This document shows, piece by piece, positions 1 to 12,221 of a stretch of 64,000 nucleotides of DNA; position 1 is the first letter of the stretch, and each line of letters begins with the position of its first letter. This DNA comes from Paramecium sonneborni (Eukaryota > Ciliophora > Oligohymenophorea > Peniculida > Parameciidae), in contig CAJJDN010000170.1 of NCBI GenBank assembly GCA_905182985.1, positions 2,359 to 66,358 on the forward strand, written 5' to 3'. The translations under genes and the position numbers were made by a program. The notes beneath the pieces are model-generated. The model was not told the origin of the DNA and did no database searches. It saw nothing but the letters and a program-made list of their open reading frames with translations.

Positions 1-1204
1 ATATTGTAAATCTAATCATTAGATAGTGCCAAATGGTTTATAAAAAACTTAGTGACAAATTAATTATATAAAAATTAATGACAATAATAATTTGATGAAA
101 AAATCAGCTAAAATATATGGAAAGCGATAGATTATAATGTTAATCACTTAATGAAGATCCAAATTAAACAAAATTGTTTTATTTTAAAAGATTGTTTGCT
201 TATAATCCTAAGAATACGATATTCTAATATTCCATAGGAATATTAGATTTTCTTCAAATAAAAAATTCATATTAGAGGGAATACATATAAAAACTTCAGC
301 CATAAATTTTTATACTCAAGGAAAGCTTTATAAACATAGTATATAGAATCTTTTAACCTAATTGTGAAACAACTGATAAGAAATTTTATCGTTAGTAAAA
401 AAGAGTTATAAATTATATGATAAAGATAAAATTTATGAAGGAAACAATAAAGTTTCAAGTTGTTTTCTTCTCAATAATTGTCAGAAATTAAAAGTATCTT
501 CACTAATTTAAATTATGGAATGTAGAATAATTAATTTTCTAATAGTCTAGTTTAGATTTAACAAATAAAAGTTATTTGTTTTTAAATTAGATAAAAGTTA
601 GTTTATAAATCAGTTTAAATTAATACTAATAACTAGAAACCTGATGAAGCATTATAAATCAATTATTGATTTAATTATTGATTTAATATATTTTATAGCA
701 GCAAGCCAGCAAATTTTGATAAAATAGTATACAGTTTAGGTATAAATCATATTAAGTTTAATAGTTAATAAAACTTTACTGAAAATTAAAAAACAATATT
801 CAATTTAGATTTTTTAACTATCAATTATAAGGGGATAATTTTTAAAATATTAAATTATTGTTATTTATTTCGTATATATAAATCAATTCATTAATTAACA
901 AAATGATAAAGATTTATTACCTGGAATTTTTGAAAGTGTTGAAAATTCTAAAATTTAATACATTATATATCACAAATTGCTTAAATACAATTTTTTGAAG
1001 TTAAACATAAACTTGTTAATTATTTGGATGAGATATATGATATGGTTTGTTATACTCATAGTTTATTGAACACATTCTTTTTATATAATTAGACTTAGAT
1101 AGAGGTTTTTAAATCTTCTTCTTTTTGGAAAGAATTTTGTTATTATATGACATCATCATACAGAAAGCCATAAAAAGCACTATAAATAAGTAAGAATTAT
1201 TTTA
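1..1204. other. AT-rich intergenic DNA, no gene seen
   Basis: No reading frame with protein-like composition was found on either strand with TGA as the only stop. The only structured element noticed is a short perfect hairpin near 223-247. It may be spacer or decayed sequence upstream of the Cys-rich relic that follows. Confidence 0.5.
223..247. repeat. Perfect 11-bp inverted repeat (hairpin)
   Basis: Arms 223-233 and 237-247 are exactly complementary with a 3-nt ATA spacer. It lies in gene-free DNA, so no role can be assigned. Short AT palindromes arise easily at this base composition. Confidence 0.7.
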
Positions 1205-2340
1205 GATGCCAAACTTGGTTTACTAATTGTTGATATGGATGATTGTATATATAATCCAACAATTCGAGGATGTTTGAAAAGATCATCCAATTTAGATTGT
1301 TTTTAATCTCTAAACACCAACATATATGATAGTCATCAAAAATAGTATGCTTGGAATCCTAAATGTACTGTAATAGATAATTTCATATCAAGAAGGATGC
1401 AAGTTACAATAGTGCTCTCAATATAAAATAATAAGCAATTGCAAATTAACCTTAACAGTAGATCATTTTTATATTAAACTTGTTCTTCTTTTCAAGAGTA
1501 ATAATGCGCAATTATAGTTTTTCAACAACCTTGTTAATCGGATTATACAAATAAATCATGTAAATCTGTTAAATGTAATGATAATACTACTGGTACTACT
1601 GATAGTGAATATTTAAAATGGAGAAGAAATTATGAATGTTAATTAAAAATAAATTGAAATGGAAGTTTTGAGCCTGGTGGTGAAATATACCAGAAGATTG
1701 CAAATAAATTATAATAATTATTCCTATTTTTTTCTACAGATTCAATAATCTGTAATCTTTTAATTTGAAAGGATAATCCTGCTTTTATATTGAGGAGAAG
1801 AAAAAATTTAAATTGCTAACAGCTGATAATTAATGTGAATTGGAGACTTTTACAAAAAGTAATGAATAATGCTAATATTATTATAAAAATAGCATATTAT
1901 AATAAGAAGGTTCAAATTGTATTTCATTTACTAAATGTTCTAAATTAAATTAAAATACTTGTGGGAAAGCTTAAACGTCATTGAATTAAAAGTGTGCATA
2001 TTATTCTAAAAATTGTAGATCCAAGAATGTTTGCTCAGATATAGAAAACTATTAGAATGTTAGAAATTTTCAGCAAATTATCATTATTCTTTAGGCTATT
2101 GTATAGAAATTCAGATTGTGATTAACTATCAGTTTTTGGAAGAATTCTATGCAACTCTGCTAACTCAATAAGTTATTAATTATGCGAATTTAATTCATAA
2201 ACAAGTAAATGAGAAAACAGAAAGTATGAGCATTTAAACCAACATTAAAAAGTTAAGATTACCTTATGATGGATGTTATTAATGTTAATCTTAATGCTCA
2301 TATGACTGTCTTAATTGTTTTTTCAGGATAAGCCTGTAAA
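1205..2340 (+). pseudogene. Decayed Cys-rich surface-antigen-like gene
   Basis: Protein-like, cysteine-rich translation appears on the + strand but jumps between frames. One open stretch runs from about 1205 to the TGA at 1655-1657 and carries spaced cysteines, with pieces such as QQPCQSDYTNKSCKSVKC. A second, in another frame, runs from about 1801 to the TGA at 2119-2121 (KCAYYSKNCRSKNVCSD). A third short Cys-rich piece lies near 2265-2340. Cysteine periodicity and Thr/Ser/Asn/Gln content recall Paramecium immobilisation/surface antigens. No set of short introns was found that joins the frames, there is no convincing start or signal peptide, and TGAs interrupt it. I read it as a relic; a fragmented real gene with missed introns is the alternative. 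Confidence 0.45.
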
Positions 2341-4621
2341 AATGTGATAATTTACAATAATCTCTCACATTTTGATCATGCTTTAAAACTCAAGTCGCAA
2401 AGGGTTTGATCTTTGAAATGAAAAATATAATTTCACTACGAAAAAATATAATTGAAACTTACGTTTTGTTTTATTAGTTTTGTTAAAAATAAGTAAAACA
2501 AATTGAATATATTTATTGATTAATTCAAAATTTATTATTGCGGGTTATGATAAAAAAATATTATCATAAATACAACTTCGAAAATAATCTATGAGATATT
2601 AAAATAAAGATAAATAACAAATAATAAAAATGTTCAGAAAACCTTATAAAATAAAAATTATTTATAAGAAATCATCGGTTCCCACTGACACACAAAGCCT
2701 TTTTTTTCTTTAATAGGTAAATTTATACATTTTAAAAATTACAATTCATTAATCATCATATTGATAAGGGATTTCTTGGTAATTTTATTTTTTTGGAATT
2801 TAGTGTATATTTAGGTATTTATATTGAATTAGATAAAAAATTTTGTTTTACCAAAGTATTGAAGAAATCAACTACATAATTAGACTGAAAAAAACAAAAA
2901 ATTTTCTTTTGAAGAAATGCAATTCAACAACCCAGATTGAAATTAAGGTTCAATCAATTATTCTTGAGTTTTATAATCAATAAATACTTATTTAATAATA
3001 ATCAAATGAGCTAAACTTCTCAGTAAAGATTCCGTTGATAGCATGATTATTATTTAAGAATTAAATTGTATTTTTGTTAAGATCCAGATGAGCATAGTGA
3101 ATTAAATAATTCTAAATTCGATTCCCTTTTTGCACATAATCATAGATATTAAAATAAGGCATTTGTTTTAAATTATTAGAAATAAAATGATTCAACAAAA
3201 TGTTTTTTGTTAATCTTTAATAAACTTTGCTATATTTATTTGCATTCAATAAATTTTGTTTTAACTTAAAAATTATTCTTAAAAATTATAGGATATGTTA
3301 TAAATTATCAAAAACTATTTACTAAATCAAATTTTAATCAATTTAACTAAGGGCATGAGCATAAATTTCCTTAATAAGTTTTGTTTTTAAATTAAATACA
3401 AAGTTAAAGAAAATATATTCAAGTGGAACAAAATAGAATTTCAGTTTGTAATTTAATTTTTAAAATTTTTCAAAAAAAATTTTGCTATTTTTATATAACC
3501 AACTTCAAATATCAAATTATTACATTTTCCTCACAAATGTAATAAGATAATCGTTTTGCTCTTTTTTTTTAGATATCAAATTGATATAAAATAATTGATG
3601 TATTTATAGAGTAATCTACAATTAACATATTGGGTTATGAATTTAATTTCAAACTTTTTAGTAAAAATGTGTCAATTAAATAAATTTTATGAAAAATTTG
3701 ATTATAAATATATATTAAATTAGATGCTGAAAATCATTATGATATCGAAATATTTAAAAAAAAATAAGCTTTAAAATAGTTGGGAATATTTTTAAATTAC
3801 TATCGCAAATACTTTTATGATAAGAATCATTTAAAATCTTATTTTTATAGAAAAATTCAGAGATAGAGAAAAATTGAATTTACTTATATATATTTACTAA
3901 TATATAATTTAAAATAATATCAATTTTCATTTGCTCACTTCTAATGAAGAAAAAAAAATTTTTAGTTTGATATAAAACTTTATTTTTACACTTTTTTAGT
4001 CAATACTAAATAATTATTTATAAAAATGAAGAATAATGAATTGAAAATAATTTATTTTTTTTTAATAATAAATTATATTATCGAATTTTATTGAAACCAA
4101 AATTTTAAGATAGCGGATTTCTGCTATCTTTTTGATAATTTAATTAGATTAATATCTATATTATATAAGTTAATTTATGATATGTGATTAAAATAATAGA
4201 GGAGAATTTGGCCATGATTAATTTTATCGTATTATTTTATGGCTTAGGTTTACTACAAATCACCTTTGATAGATGATTAAACTTCCTACTTTTGGGAAAG
4301 GAAATTTCTCTAAGTCTTTTTAAGTTTTATAGTATCTTAAGAAGTTGTATTAGAGTGAGAAAAGTTGAAATATTTTTGAGTATGATTAGGAAATTGTGAG
4401 ATCTCTTTAATTTCTATTTTTTAAATTTTATTAAATATTAACACTTTGAATCTTTGTAATTACATTATTTATTATGATGAATTAAATTTGATATATTTAA
4501 TTAAGAAATTAGTTTATTTCTACTAATAATGACTAGAGTTAAGAGAAAAGATATAAATATTGAAATTATTAATATAAATTAATATAATATTATGTATGAT
4601 AATATTGAATATATAATTCTC
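2341..4621. other. Gene-free AT-rich DNA
   Basis: No frame on either strand stays open with sensible composition for more than about 60 codons. It holds long A and T runs and one clean hairpin at 4107-4130. I see no RNA gene. It may include remains of decayed genes too degraded to recognise. Confidence 0.5.
4107..4130. repeat. 8-bp stem hairpin, GC-richer than its surroundings
   Basis: AAGATAGC (4107-4114) and GCTATCTT (4123-4130) are perfect complements around an 8-nt loop, and a short T run follows on the + strand. It lies about 500 bp beyond the 3' end of the PARG gene. It could be a structured RNA end or chance. Confidence 0.5.
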
Positions 4622-5921
4622 TCATTATTTACGAATTTATTTTAATGGCTTTTAACTTTCTGGTAATTATTGAAAGTAATTTATTATATAATTCTAGAAT
4701 TAGTCATCATTTTAAAATTGCAATTATTTAATCAATTTATCTAAATTCTCTAAATTTAATACTTCTCCATATGATTTAAGTTTGTTTACAAAATTGAATA
4801 ATTCAGTATTATTAGATGCATTAATTATTAATTTAGCTGTACCTGTATTATTATTATTAATATTTGTTTAATATTTTGCTTAAGCAAAACAAGTCAATTA
4901 AATGATAGTTTTTAAATATTGATTTCCTCCAAATATACCACATCCCCATCGTCCTGTTGAAATATTTTAATCAGGTGCTTCTTATAAAGCGATTAAAAAT
5001 CCTAGGTAACATTTTCTTCATTTCTCTGTCTAAATTTTCTTTATAAAACTACATTTAGTTTCCATGAAATGGTTTTGCATCAATCGCCTAAATATTTAAT
5101 ATAATTACTAGCATATTAAAGTTGTAATTTATCCAATCCTATTATTATTATTTCCATTTGAAAGATTACTCATATCCAGAATAATTTGAAAATTTCTTTA
5201 TATTTTTAATTAACACTGCTTCATCAGCCTTCATAGGAGGAATAAATATCATAGATACTAAGGCTTCTGGATAAATAAGCATAAGAATCTTAATTATGAT
5301 ATAATAATTATATACTTCTTCCTAAGCACAATTATAACTATCCAATGTCAAACCCCCAATATTTTCATCTGCAAAGTCAACTACAGTTGAATTCATTTAA
5401 TCTTCATTTCTACGATTGGTTATTTCAATATTTATATTCTTTTTACTAATATCATCTACTTTGTAAGAAAAAGCATCATTTTAAGTATTTTTTATGAATT
5501 TAACAATGTCATTTATAAATTCTATATTTTTCTTATTTTTATAGAATTATTTGATATAATTTATTATGCATTACATCTTCTATTAACAAAGGAAAGAAGA
5601 ATTCTTGATATATTCCATATTAATTATGTAAAATCCTCCATATTGTTTTTTTCTATTTATTAATTAAAGAAACATTGATATAATTAAAGTAAAAATTTCT
5701 TTTCTTGTAAGTTCTACCATTTTATCTTTATTCCAACTTTCTTTAATTCTTTTTAATAAATCGTCTAATTTTTAATTATTTTAAAAAATATTTTCTTTAA
5801 GATATAGAAGAAATTTGCCATCAGTTTCTTTGTCAATTTTCTGAAATATAACTTCCTTATTAATTCGTTCATCATAATTATTATCCACTAAATAACATTC
5901 GAAATCGTTATCTTGAAACAT
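4622..5921 (-). CDS. PARG: Poly(ADP-ribose) glycohydrolase, with an apparent 1-base frameshift
   Basis: Removes poly(ADP-ribose) from proteins by cutting ribose-ribose bonds, in the nucleus or cytoplasm. The PARG signature is visible: VDFADENIGG, then the catalytic AQEE pair equivalent to QEE, then YSGYEQSFKW, AIDAKPF, and STGRWGCGIFGGN in the C-terminal part. Two introns whose length is a multiple of three remove non-family residues: 5289-5315 (27 nt, right after AQEE) and 5088-5108 (21 nt, just before AIDA). The frame from the ATG at 5919-5921 runs to about 5016, where one surplus A in an A4 run (complement of 5011-5016) shifts it; beyond it the homologous frame continues to the TGA at 4622. 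Corrected length is about 416 residues, usual for a minimal catalytic PARG. In the normally glycine-rich loop the third Gly is Leu (IGGL). Family assignment is firm; whether the gene is intact is not. Confidence 0.85.
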
Positions 5922-7089
5922 TTTCTATTACAACATTATTTTTATTTTTAATAATTATTTTATAAAATGGATTTTAGAATACAGAAGAGTCTTTCACAGT
6001 CCCAAAGAATCAAATTTTCATCGAATTAATTTGCTACCTTATTGATGAATTATGAGTTTGATTTGCTAAATCTTAATATATTACTAATATTCATAAACTT
6101 TATTAGATAAATAATTTAGTTAAAACATAGTAATATGAAATAGTCTTAGATAAAAGAGAGGTTTGTTTTTTGATATAATAGATATATCTCAAAATTACAC
6201 AAATTTTAATTGTGATTTGAAGCATAGTTGTTTAAGTATTTAATTTATCAGATAAGGGAATCAACGCAATACTTAATTTGATCTTTCCATTGTTGAAATT
6301 CCAAAATTTATTACCTTTGAAATTATTAAATACTCACTTAATAATAATAATAGCACATTTATTAGATGGGTTTTAAGGTGATTTTAAATACTTTTATTTT
6401 TGTTTATTTTTTATATATAATCTCATTATGAATCCTAGTATTTCTTTTAGATGAATTGTGAATTTTAATTATATAATTCCAGAATTTTTAATGTTAATGT
6501 GGAATTTCTAAATTATTGATAATTAATTTACAATTTTAGATTTATTATTTTTCTAAAAATCATGCTAGATTATACTACTTTTGGTTTATAATTTGATTGG
6601 TGAATATAATCCTTCCAATGCATTCTTACTTTTAATGAATTATATACCAAGCAAAATTTAAGAATTTAAAGGAAATTGAAAGATTAATTATTAAAAAATA
6701 GTCCTTTAATAAAGAAAGATTGATTATGACATGATCCATTCAAATATTCTCTCAAAAGATCAATTTATGTATTCATATTTTTAATCAGATAAAATGTATA
6801 TGTTCTAGTTTATAAATTTAAATATTAGAAAATCAAATTTAATCTTTTTAAAAAACTTATCATCAAGATTCGAAATCTCGAAGTGAAAAAGTTCAATTAA
6901 AAGTATTAAATTATCAGAATATTTGATTTAGATAATAATATAAAAATAAAAAAAGTAATTAATTCTAAGGACTTTATTATAAATTTAGAACATTTAAATA
7001 GATAAGAAGGAATAAATTTAAAAAATATAAAGAAATAGATTGGATAAATATTTATACATAAAATGATATTAATAATGATTTCGAATCAA
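5922..7089. other. Intergenic DNA, no gene seen
   Basis: About 1.2 kb between the PARG start and the end of the WD40 gene. Both strands are full of TGA in all frames and no protein-like stretch, tRNA or repeat array is evident. It should contain the PARG promoter near 5.9-6.1 kb, but I can point to no motif. Confidence 0.5.
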
Positions 7090-9234
7090 TCAATAACATT
7101 TTCTAATTTAAATTTACTATGTTAAATTATCCCAAGTAGCCAAATATTGGCCATCTCTACTAATTGATAAATAAATATAATTAGTATCAAATGGAATTGA
7201 TAATTCTGTTAAGTAATCTTCTTCCTAATATTTTCTAATAAAATTAATGTGAAAACCGTTTTTATTTACAATTAATGATTAATTTGATATATACAATAAA
7301 GGTGATAAGTAATCACAACTATTACCTGAGCTTACTTTTACATCTTTCTTTTTCTAAAATAGATTAGTATTTTCATCAAATTAATAGATATTCATTAATT
7401 TTGAAATCCATGGTTAAAAAGCGAATGTATTTTCATTTATAAAACAAATTCTATAACCTCTTACTTCTAGATTTATCCTTTATACTACAATCCAATTTAT
7501 TTATTTATTTTTTTGTTCTAATACAAGAATAGTTCTATCATTTCCACATGTAATTAATTTATTTTAAGATGGATTTAAACTTATACTCCAGACCTATTCA
7601 GTATGTTCTGTAACAGTCTATAAAATATCCCATTAATCTGTTTTATTATAGAATTTAATTGATTTATCCCAACTACTGGAAATCAGTAGATCATCATTAT
7701 TAACTATAATTAAACAAGTAATCCTTTCAGTATGATCATTCAGTCTTTATTTACAAAACCATTAATTATTACTATCTATTGCCCATATTATTATTGATTA
7801 ATCTTTGCTTCCTGATATAAAATGATTACTATTTTTCATAAACTATAAACAACTAACATCATCCTTATGTTCAGAAACAATTTACTATTCTTTTAACTCT
7901 TCATTTATAAGTTTATATATTCTAATTTTAGAATGACTACCTGCAATTAAAATAGATGAATCATTATTAAAAGCCAATGCATAACATGACTCTTATTATT
8001 TTATACAATTTTATTACAATAATTAATAATTACACTCTTTAATTTCATTTGAATGGGGAATGATAAAAGTTTCATTTAAATTTATATTCATAAATTATTT
8101 TTGTATTTCTATTTATGTCTTATTATATAATTCTTATAAAATACAACCTTTTTAGTCCAAAATTTTCGTAGTTTCTATTTTTTAATTTTTTTATTGTAAT
8201 TCTATTTCTTCTTTTAATAAATTTTCTTTATTAGAATTACTTATTAATTCAGCATATTAAATAATCTCCTCTTTAGAAATTGAGAAAATCGATTTAAAAG
8301 TCGATTAATTTAACTTATTATTAAAGTTTTTTGTAGTATCTATCAATAATTATTAAATTTATTTCATTTCATATTTAAATCGTGTTTGAAAATCATTTAT
8401 TAATTACCAAACATTTTAATTTACAATAGCAATTCTTTTATTTAATTTTTTATTTTCTATTTACTTAGTTTTATCATAATCTCTTAATTATTATTCAAAA
8501 TTTTCTAGTTTTGTAAATTTAATAGGATATTCTTCAATACAATCTATACATGCTAATCTATTTTCTAATGTTTTTTCTTTGTTTAAATCTAACATTATAA
8601 TTTATTGGTTATGTTTTTCACAAAGTATTTTAAGCTTTTCTTTGTCCTAAGTTTGTAGAAACAATTAAGATTTTAATTATGATAAAGTAATATAAACATC
8701 AGTTTCAGATTCAAAAATTATGTTATTTAATATTGAATGAATTTAAGGTATAAAATCTTCATTATATATCAAATTAAGATTATTTTAAATTTAATCTTTT
8801 ATGCCTTCGTAACTTATATTTAATTTTTCAACTTGTATATATTAACAGACAAGTTAATCAGCATTCTCTATTGGAATCTTGAATATTTGTATTTGTTTTT
8901 AAAATTAGTCGATAATATTTATTTATTATTCTATGATTTAAATATACTTATTAATTGATATGATTAACTTCTATTTGAATTATAATACACATTCCTTTAT
9001 ATTAATTAAACAATTAAGATTGCTTTAATTAAGTGATTCTCTTTTTGTTATTAAATTGATTAAAAGGTTTTAGATTAATTCTTTGAAATCTTCAATTAAT
9101 ATTAATTCATTTTTCAATTCCGATACACATTAAAGACATAAACTATTAAGTGATGGATCAAGTTCTGATTTATTCAAGAAAATCGCTTTCTAATTGTGTT
9201 TTTAGCACTACTACTCTTGCTGAAAATGTTTCAT
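7090..9234 (-). CDS. WD40-repeat protein with two zinc-like N-terminal motifs
   Basis: One uninterrupted frame of 714 residues from the ATG at 9232-9234 to the TGA at 7090; codons were checked along its length and no intron is required. The N-terminal half has two short Cys/His motifs, QQCQKHNQ followed by LCLQCVSEL, and LCEKHNQQ followed by LACIDC, which look like degenerate B-box/zinc-binding elements, and then a Gln-rich coiled-coil region. The C-terminal ~350 residues hold WD40 blades, for example SCLQFMKNSNHFISGSKD and the last blade with ISRDGQYLATWD. This architecture is common and multi-copy in Paramecium. WD40 propellers act as protein-binding scaffolds; no partner can be named. It is transcribed away from the TM-protein gene at 10.5 kb. 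Confidence 0.85.
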
Positions 9235-10470
9235 TATTTTGCTCTGAAATTATTGATTATATTTTAATTATATAAAATTATGAAGTTTTTATTTCTTCAA
9301 AATACCTTTAATTTTTCAACTCTTATTATATTATTCCTAATATTTTCATTTTAATATTATTTATTAAAAACTAGAATAGCAATGAGTTATTCTCTAATAT
9401 GCTAATAATATCCTTCACTGGTTGAAATAAAATAATTATTTATAATAAATTATCCATCTAATATCAAATAGAGTCATATATTTGTGAATTATTAGAATTG
9501 GTTCTAGTAAAGTTTTAGAAACTTGTGAAAATGTTAAAAATATTAGCTTGCAATCATCAACCCCACATTTGAATATAAACTAGAATATGTAAGCAGAAAT
9601 TAATCAGCTCATCTTCTAAATAAACATCTTTATGTTTAAATGCAAGGATTTTAGATTTAGAATATATTATTATTAAAAAATATGTGTTAATGAGTTTCAG
9701 ATTAGAAAAGAATTATCTTTCTTATAACTTTTAAAGAATGGGCATTAATTTATTATTTTATAATATTAGATGATGATACAAAGTAATAAAAGATATTTTG
9801 CTTGAAAGCTTTTATTTGTATTTTAGTTAATTAAATTATTCTACCAGTATTATTAAGAATAAATTAATCTGTAAAGTTTTTATTAAATTAAGAATTACAT
9901 AAATTAGTATTTTAAATATTAGTTTTATAAATAAAGATTATTTTATTAAATTAAGTATTCAAAATCATATATTGATATATATACTCTTAAATATAAAAAC
10001 TATTCTAACTGTATTATTAATTTTTATTTATTAAAATTAGGAAAGTATATGCCAGATTTATGAGAATTTTACCTTAAATAGATCATAGATCATATATCAT
10101 TAAAAAGAAAAAATAAGCATTTATTTACAAATAAAATAGTTTTTGTTATTTTAAATTTATAAATTAAGTGATTTTATATTGAATGTCATAAACTTATATA
10201 GTCATAAGTTTATGATTACTCTTGATATTCAATAATAAAATAAAAAAAAATTTATTACATAATAAAAATAGGCGTTAGTCATTCTTATCGAATTATTAAA
10301 TAAATGAATAAAAATAAGAAAAAACCGAAAGATCATTAGATAATATTAATAACTAATTTGAAGATGAAAAATATTACCTAAATAAGTTTAAATTATCTAA
10401 TAATAACTTAGAATTAATTTATTATCTATTTTAAGAATTAGGATTTTTACAAAATTCGTATTTAATTGAA
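9235..10470. other. Divergent intergenic region with a nested palindrome
   Basis: 1.2 kb separates the starts of two divergent genes (WD40 on - and TM protein on +). No gene was seen. The one notable element is a nested inverted repeat at 10177-10234. Both promoters must lie here, but AT richness hides any motif. Confidence 0.5.
10177..10234. repeat. Nested inverted repeat
   Basis: The inner arms 10187-10197 and 10204-10214 form a perfect 11-bp stem (CATAAACTTAT) with a 6-nt spacer. The outer arms 10177-10184 (TATTGAAT) and 10227-10234 are also perfect complements. It lies about 240 bp upstream of the + strand gene start. Possible roles are a protein-binding palindrome or a structured 5' leader; none is proven. 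Confidence 0.65.
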
Positions 10471-11887
10471 ATGAAAAATGTTTTTAATACCATTGTTCAA
10501 TTAGATGTTTTTGGAGTTCCTATAAATCTTCTTACTAACGAAAAAGAGTCTCCTTTTAAAAGTAAAGTTGGAGGACTAATTACTTTAATTGCAAGTGGCA
10601 TTAGCTTTGCATATTTTCTATATATAATATTAGAATGGACTAATAATTAGATACCTCCTAATATAAGTTTTAAGTAAGAAACAATTGGATATTCATAATT
10701 TCATATAAATGAAGCTATGATTTAATTGATACTTTTAGATTTCAGTGGTGATGTAGATCCTTTTTAGAAAGTAAAATAATATTGTTACTCCTAAATTATA
10801 CACGATTGAAAATACAACTATAACTGATCCACCTATTACTTTATTTAGTAGTGGAGAATATCTTTTTACTCTATCTTTAACAAACATTACTTTAGTTTTA
10901 AACCATGAAATTTTTCCAAACGAAGATCATTAAAAAATGAAATAATATTTGCTTATTTTTGAAATTTGTTCTAATAATACTTTGAACAATGATAGTTACT
11001 GTGCTGATTAGAATGTAATTAATGATTATGTATAAAAATTTCATGGATTTTTATTTTTAACCATTAAATTAAATCAACTTAATCAAATCACAAGAGAGAT
11101 GGAACAATTTAATAAATAATATTCTACTAGTTTTGATATATCTAATCCATAATATTCATAAGTTATGCTTAAATAACAAGAGACAATTATTGATGATGGT
11201 TTCTTGTTTAATAATTATCATAACTACTAATTTATTAATAATTATGAACTTATTCATCAATAAGTAGATTCTTATTTTGCATCTAAATTTTTATCTTAAA
11301 TGTTAAAAGAATAATTAAATTTCACAAGTTTTGGATGTTATTTATTTAGATTAGATAATATTTCTATTAAAGAACTTGTTACTATGCCAAAACTAGGTTA
11401 AATTCTTGCTTAAGTGGGATCAATTGTTTAGGTGATATTTTTATTAAAATATATAGCCTTATTTTACAATAATAAACTTCTAGAAAACTAATTATTACAT
11501 GAGATAGTTAGTATGTATTATCCTGAATTAAAAAATGTTAAATTATCATTATTTAATTAATATTAAATCAATGAACAGAATATCAAATGCACTATTGAAG
11601 ATTTTAGAGTCAAATATAACTTTTTATTAAAAAGAGCTAAAGATAAATGTAAACTTAATAATATTTTGTATGAAATTTCTAGAATTTAGTTTATTATTTA
11701 ATCATAATTTGGAGATTAAATCTTATCATAAAGTCATTCTCTAGGATCAAAATTATAAAACAATAATTTTGATATAGAAAATTGCAGAGAAACAAATAGA
11801 TTAACAGTAAAACCTATTAATTCTATTGATTTAGAGAATGATTAAAATATTATAGAACCACTAGATATATTATCAAAATAGCCCTGA
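10471..11887 (+). CDS. Two-TM ciliate family membrane protein, with an apparent 1-base frameshift
   Basis: About 471 residues after correction. An N-terminal segment containing DVFG is followed by a hydrophobic helix near residues 33-50 (GGLITLIASGISFAYFLY). A long, probably extracytoplasmic domain follows, then a second hydrophobic helix near residues 310-330 (QVGSIVQVIFLLKYIALFY), and a charged tail of about 140 residues ending at the TGA 11885-11887. This is a large ciliate protein family of unknown function; I do not recognise a more specific role. The frame breaks near 10771-10776, where an A4 run has one surplus base: the upstream frame meets TGA at 10807, while the +1 frame continues uninterrupted to the end. 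Total length is 3n+1, as expected for a single extra base. No short GT...AG intron restores frame. It could be an assembly error, a recent mutation or programmed shifting. Confidence 0.7.
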
Positions 11888-12221
11888 GATTAATAATAAA
11901 ATTATAATTATTATATTTGGATATTATAATTAATAAGTTATATTCGCTCTTTTTTAAAATTATTTCTAATTTAAAATAAAAATCTCTGATTATAAATATA
12001 TTTATTTTAAATCAATTATCTATTACTTGAAGCAAAATTTTAAATATTAATATTATTTAATTAAAAATATTAATCTCTTGAATTTTTAATTTATTAATTT
12101 CTAAAATTCTTTTTTGTTTATTTATAAAAGAGTCATTCAAATATATAATACTGATTAAATATTAAGAGTCTGATTTAATATATTAATTCATGTTAATTGA
12201 TGTAAATGATTGTAAAAAAAT
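11888..12221. other. Short convergent intergenic spacer
   Basis: 334 bp between the 3' ends of the TM-protein gene and the Rho GTPase gene. It is AT-rich with no gene or obvious repeat; both transcripts must end here. Confidence 0.5.

Noticed and set aside
10771..10848. A 78-nt intron to repair the TM-protein gene
   Set aside because: The GT and AG pairs available do not restore the downstream frame and the length is far above the 21-35 nt seen elsewhere.
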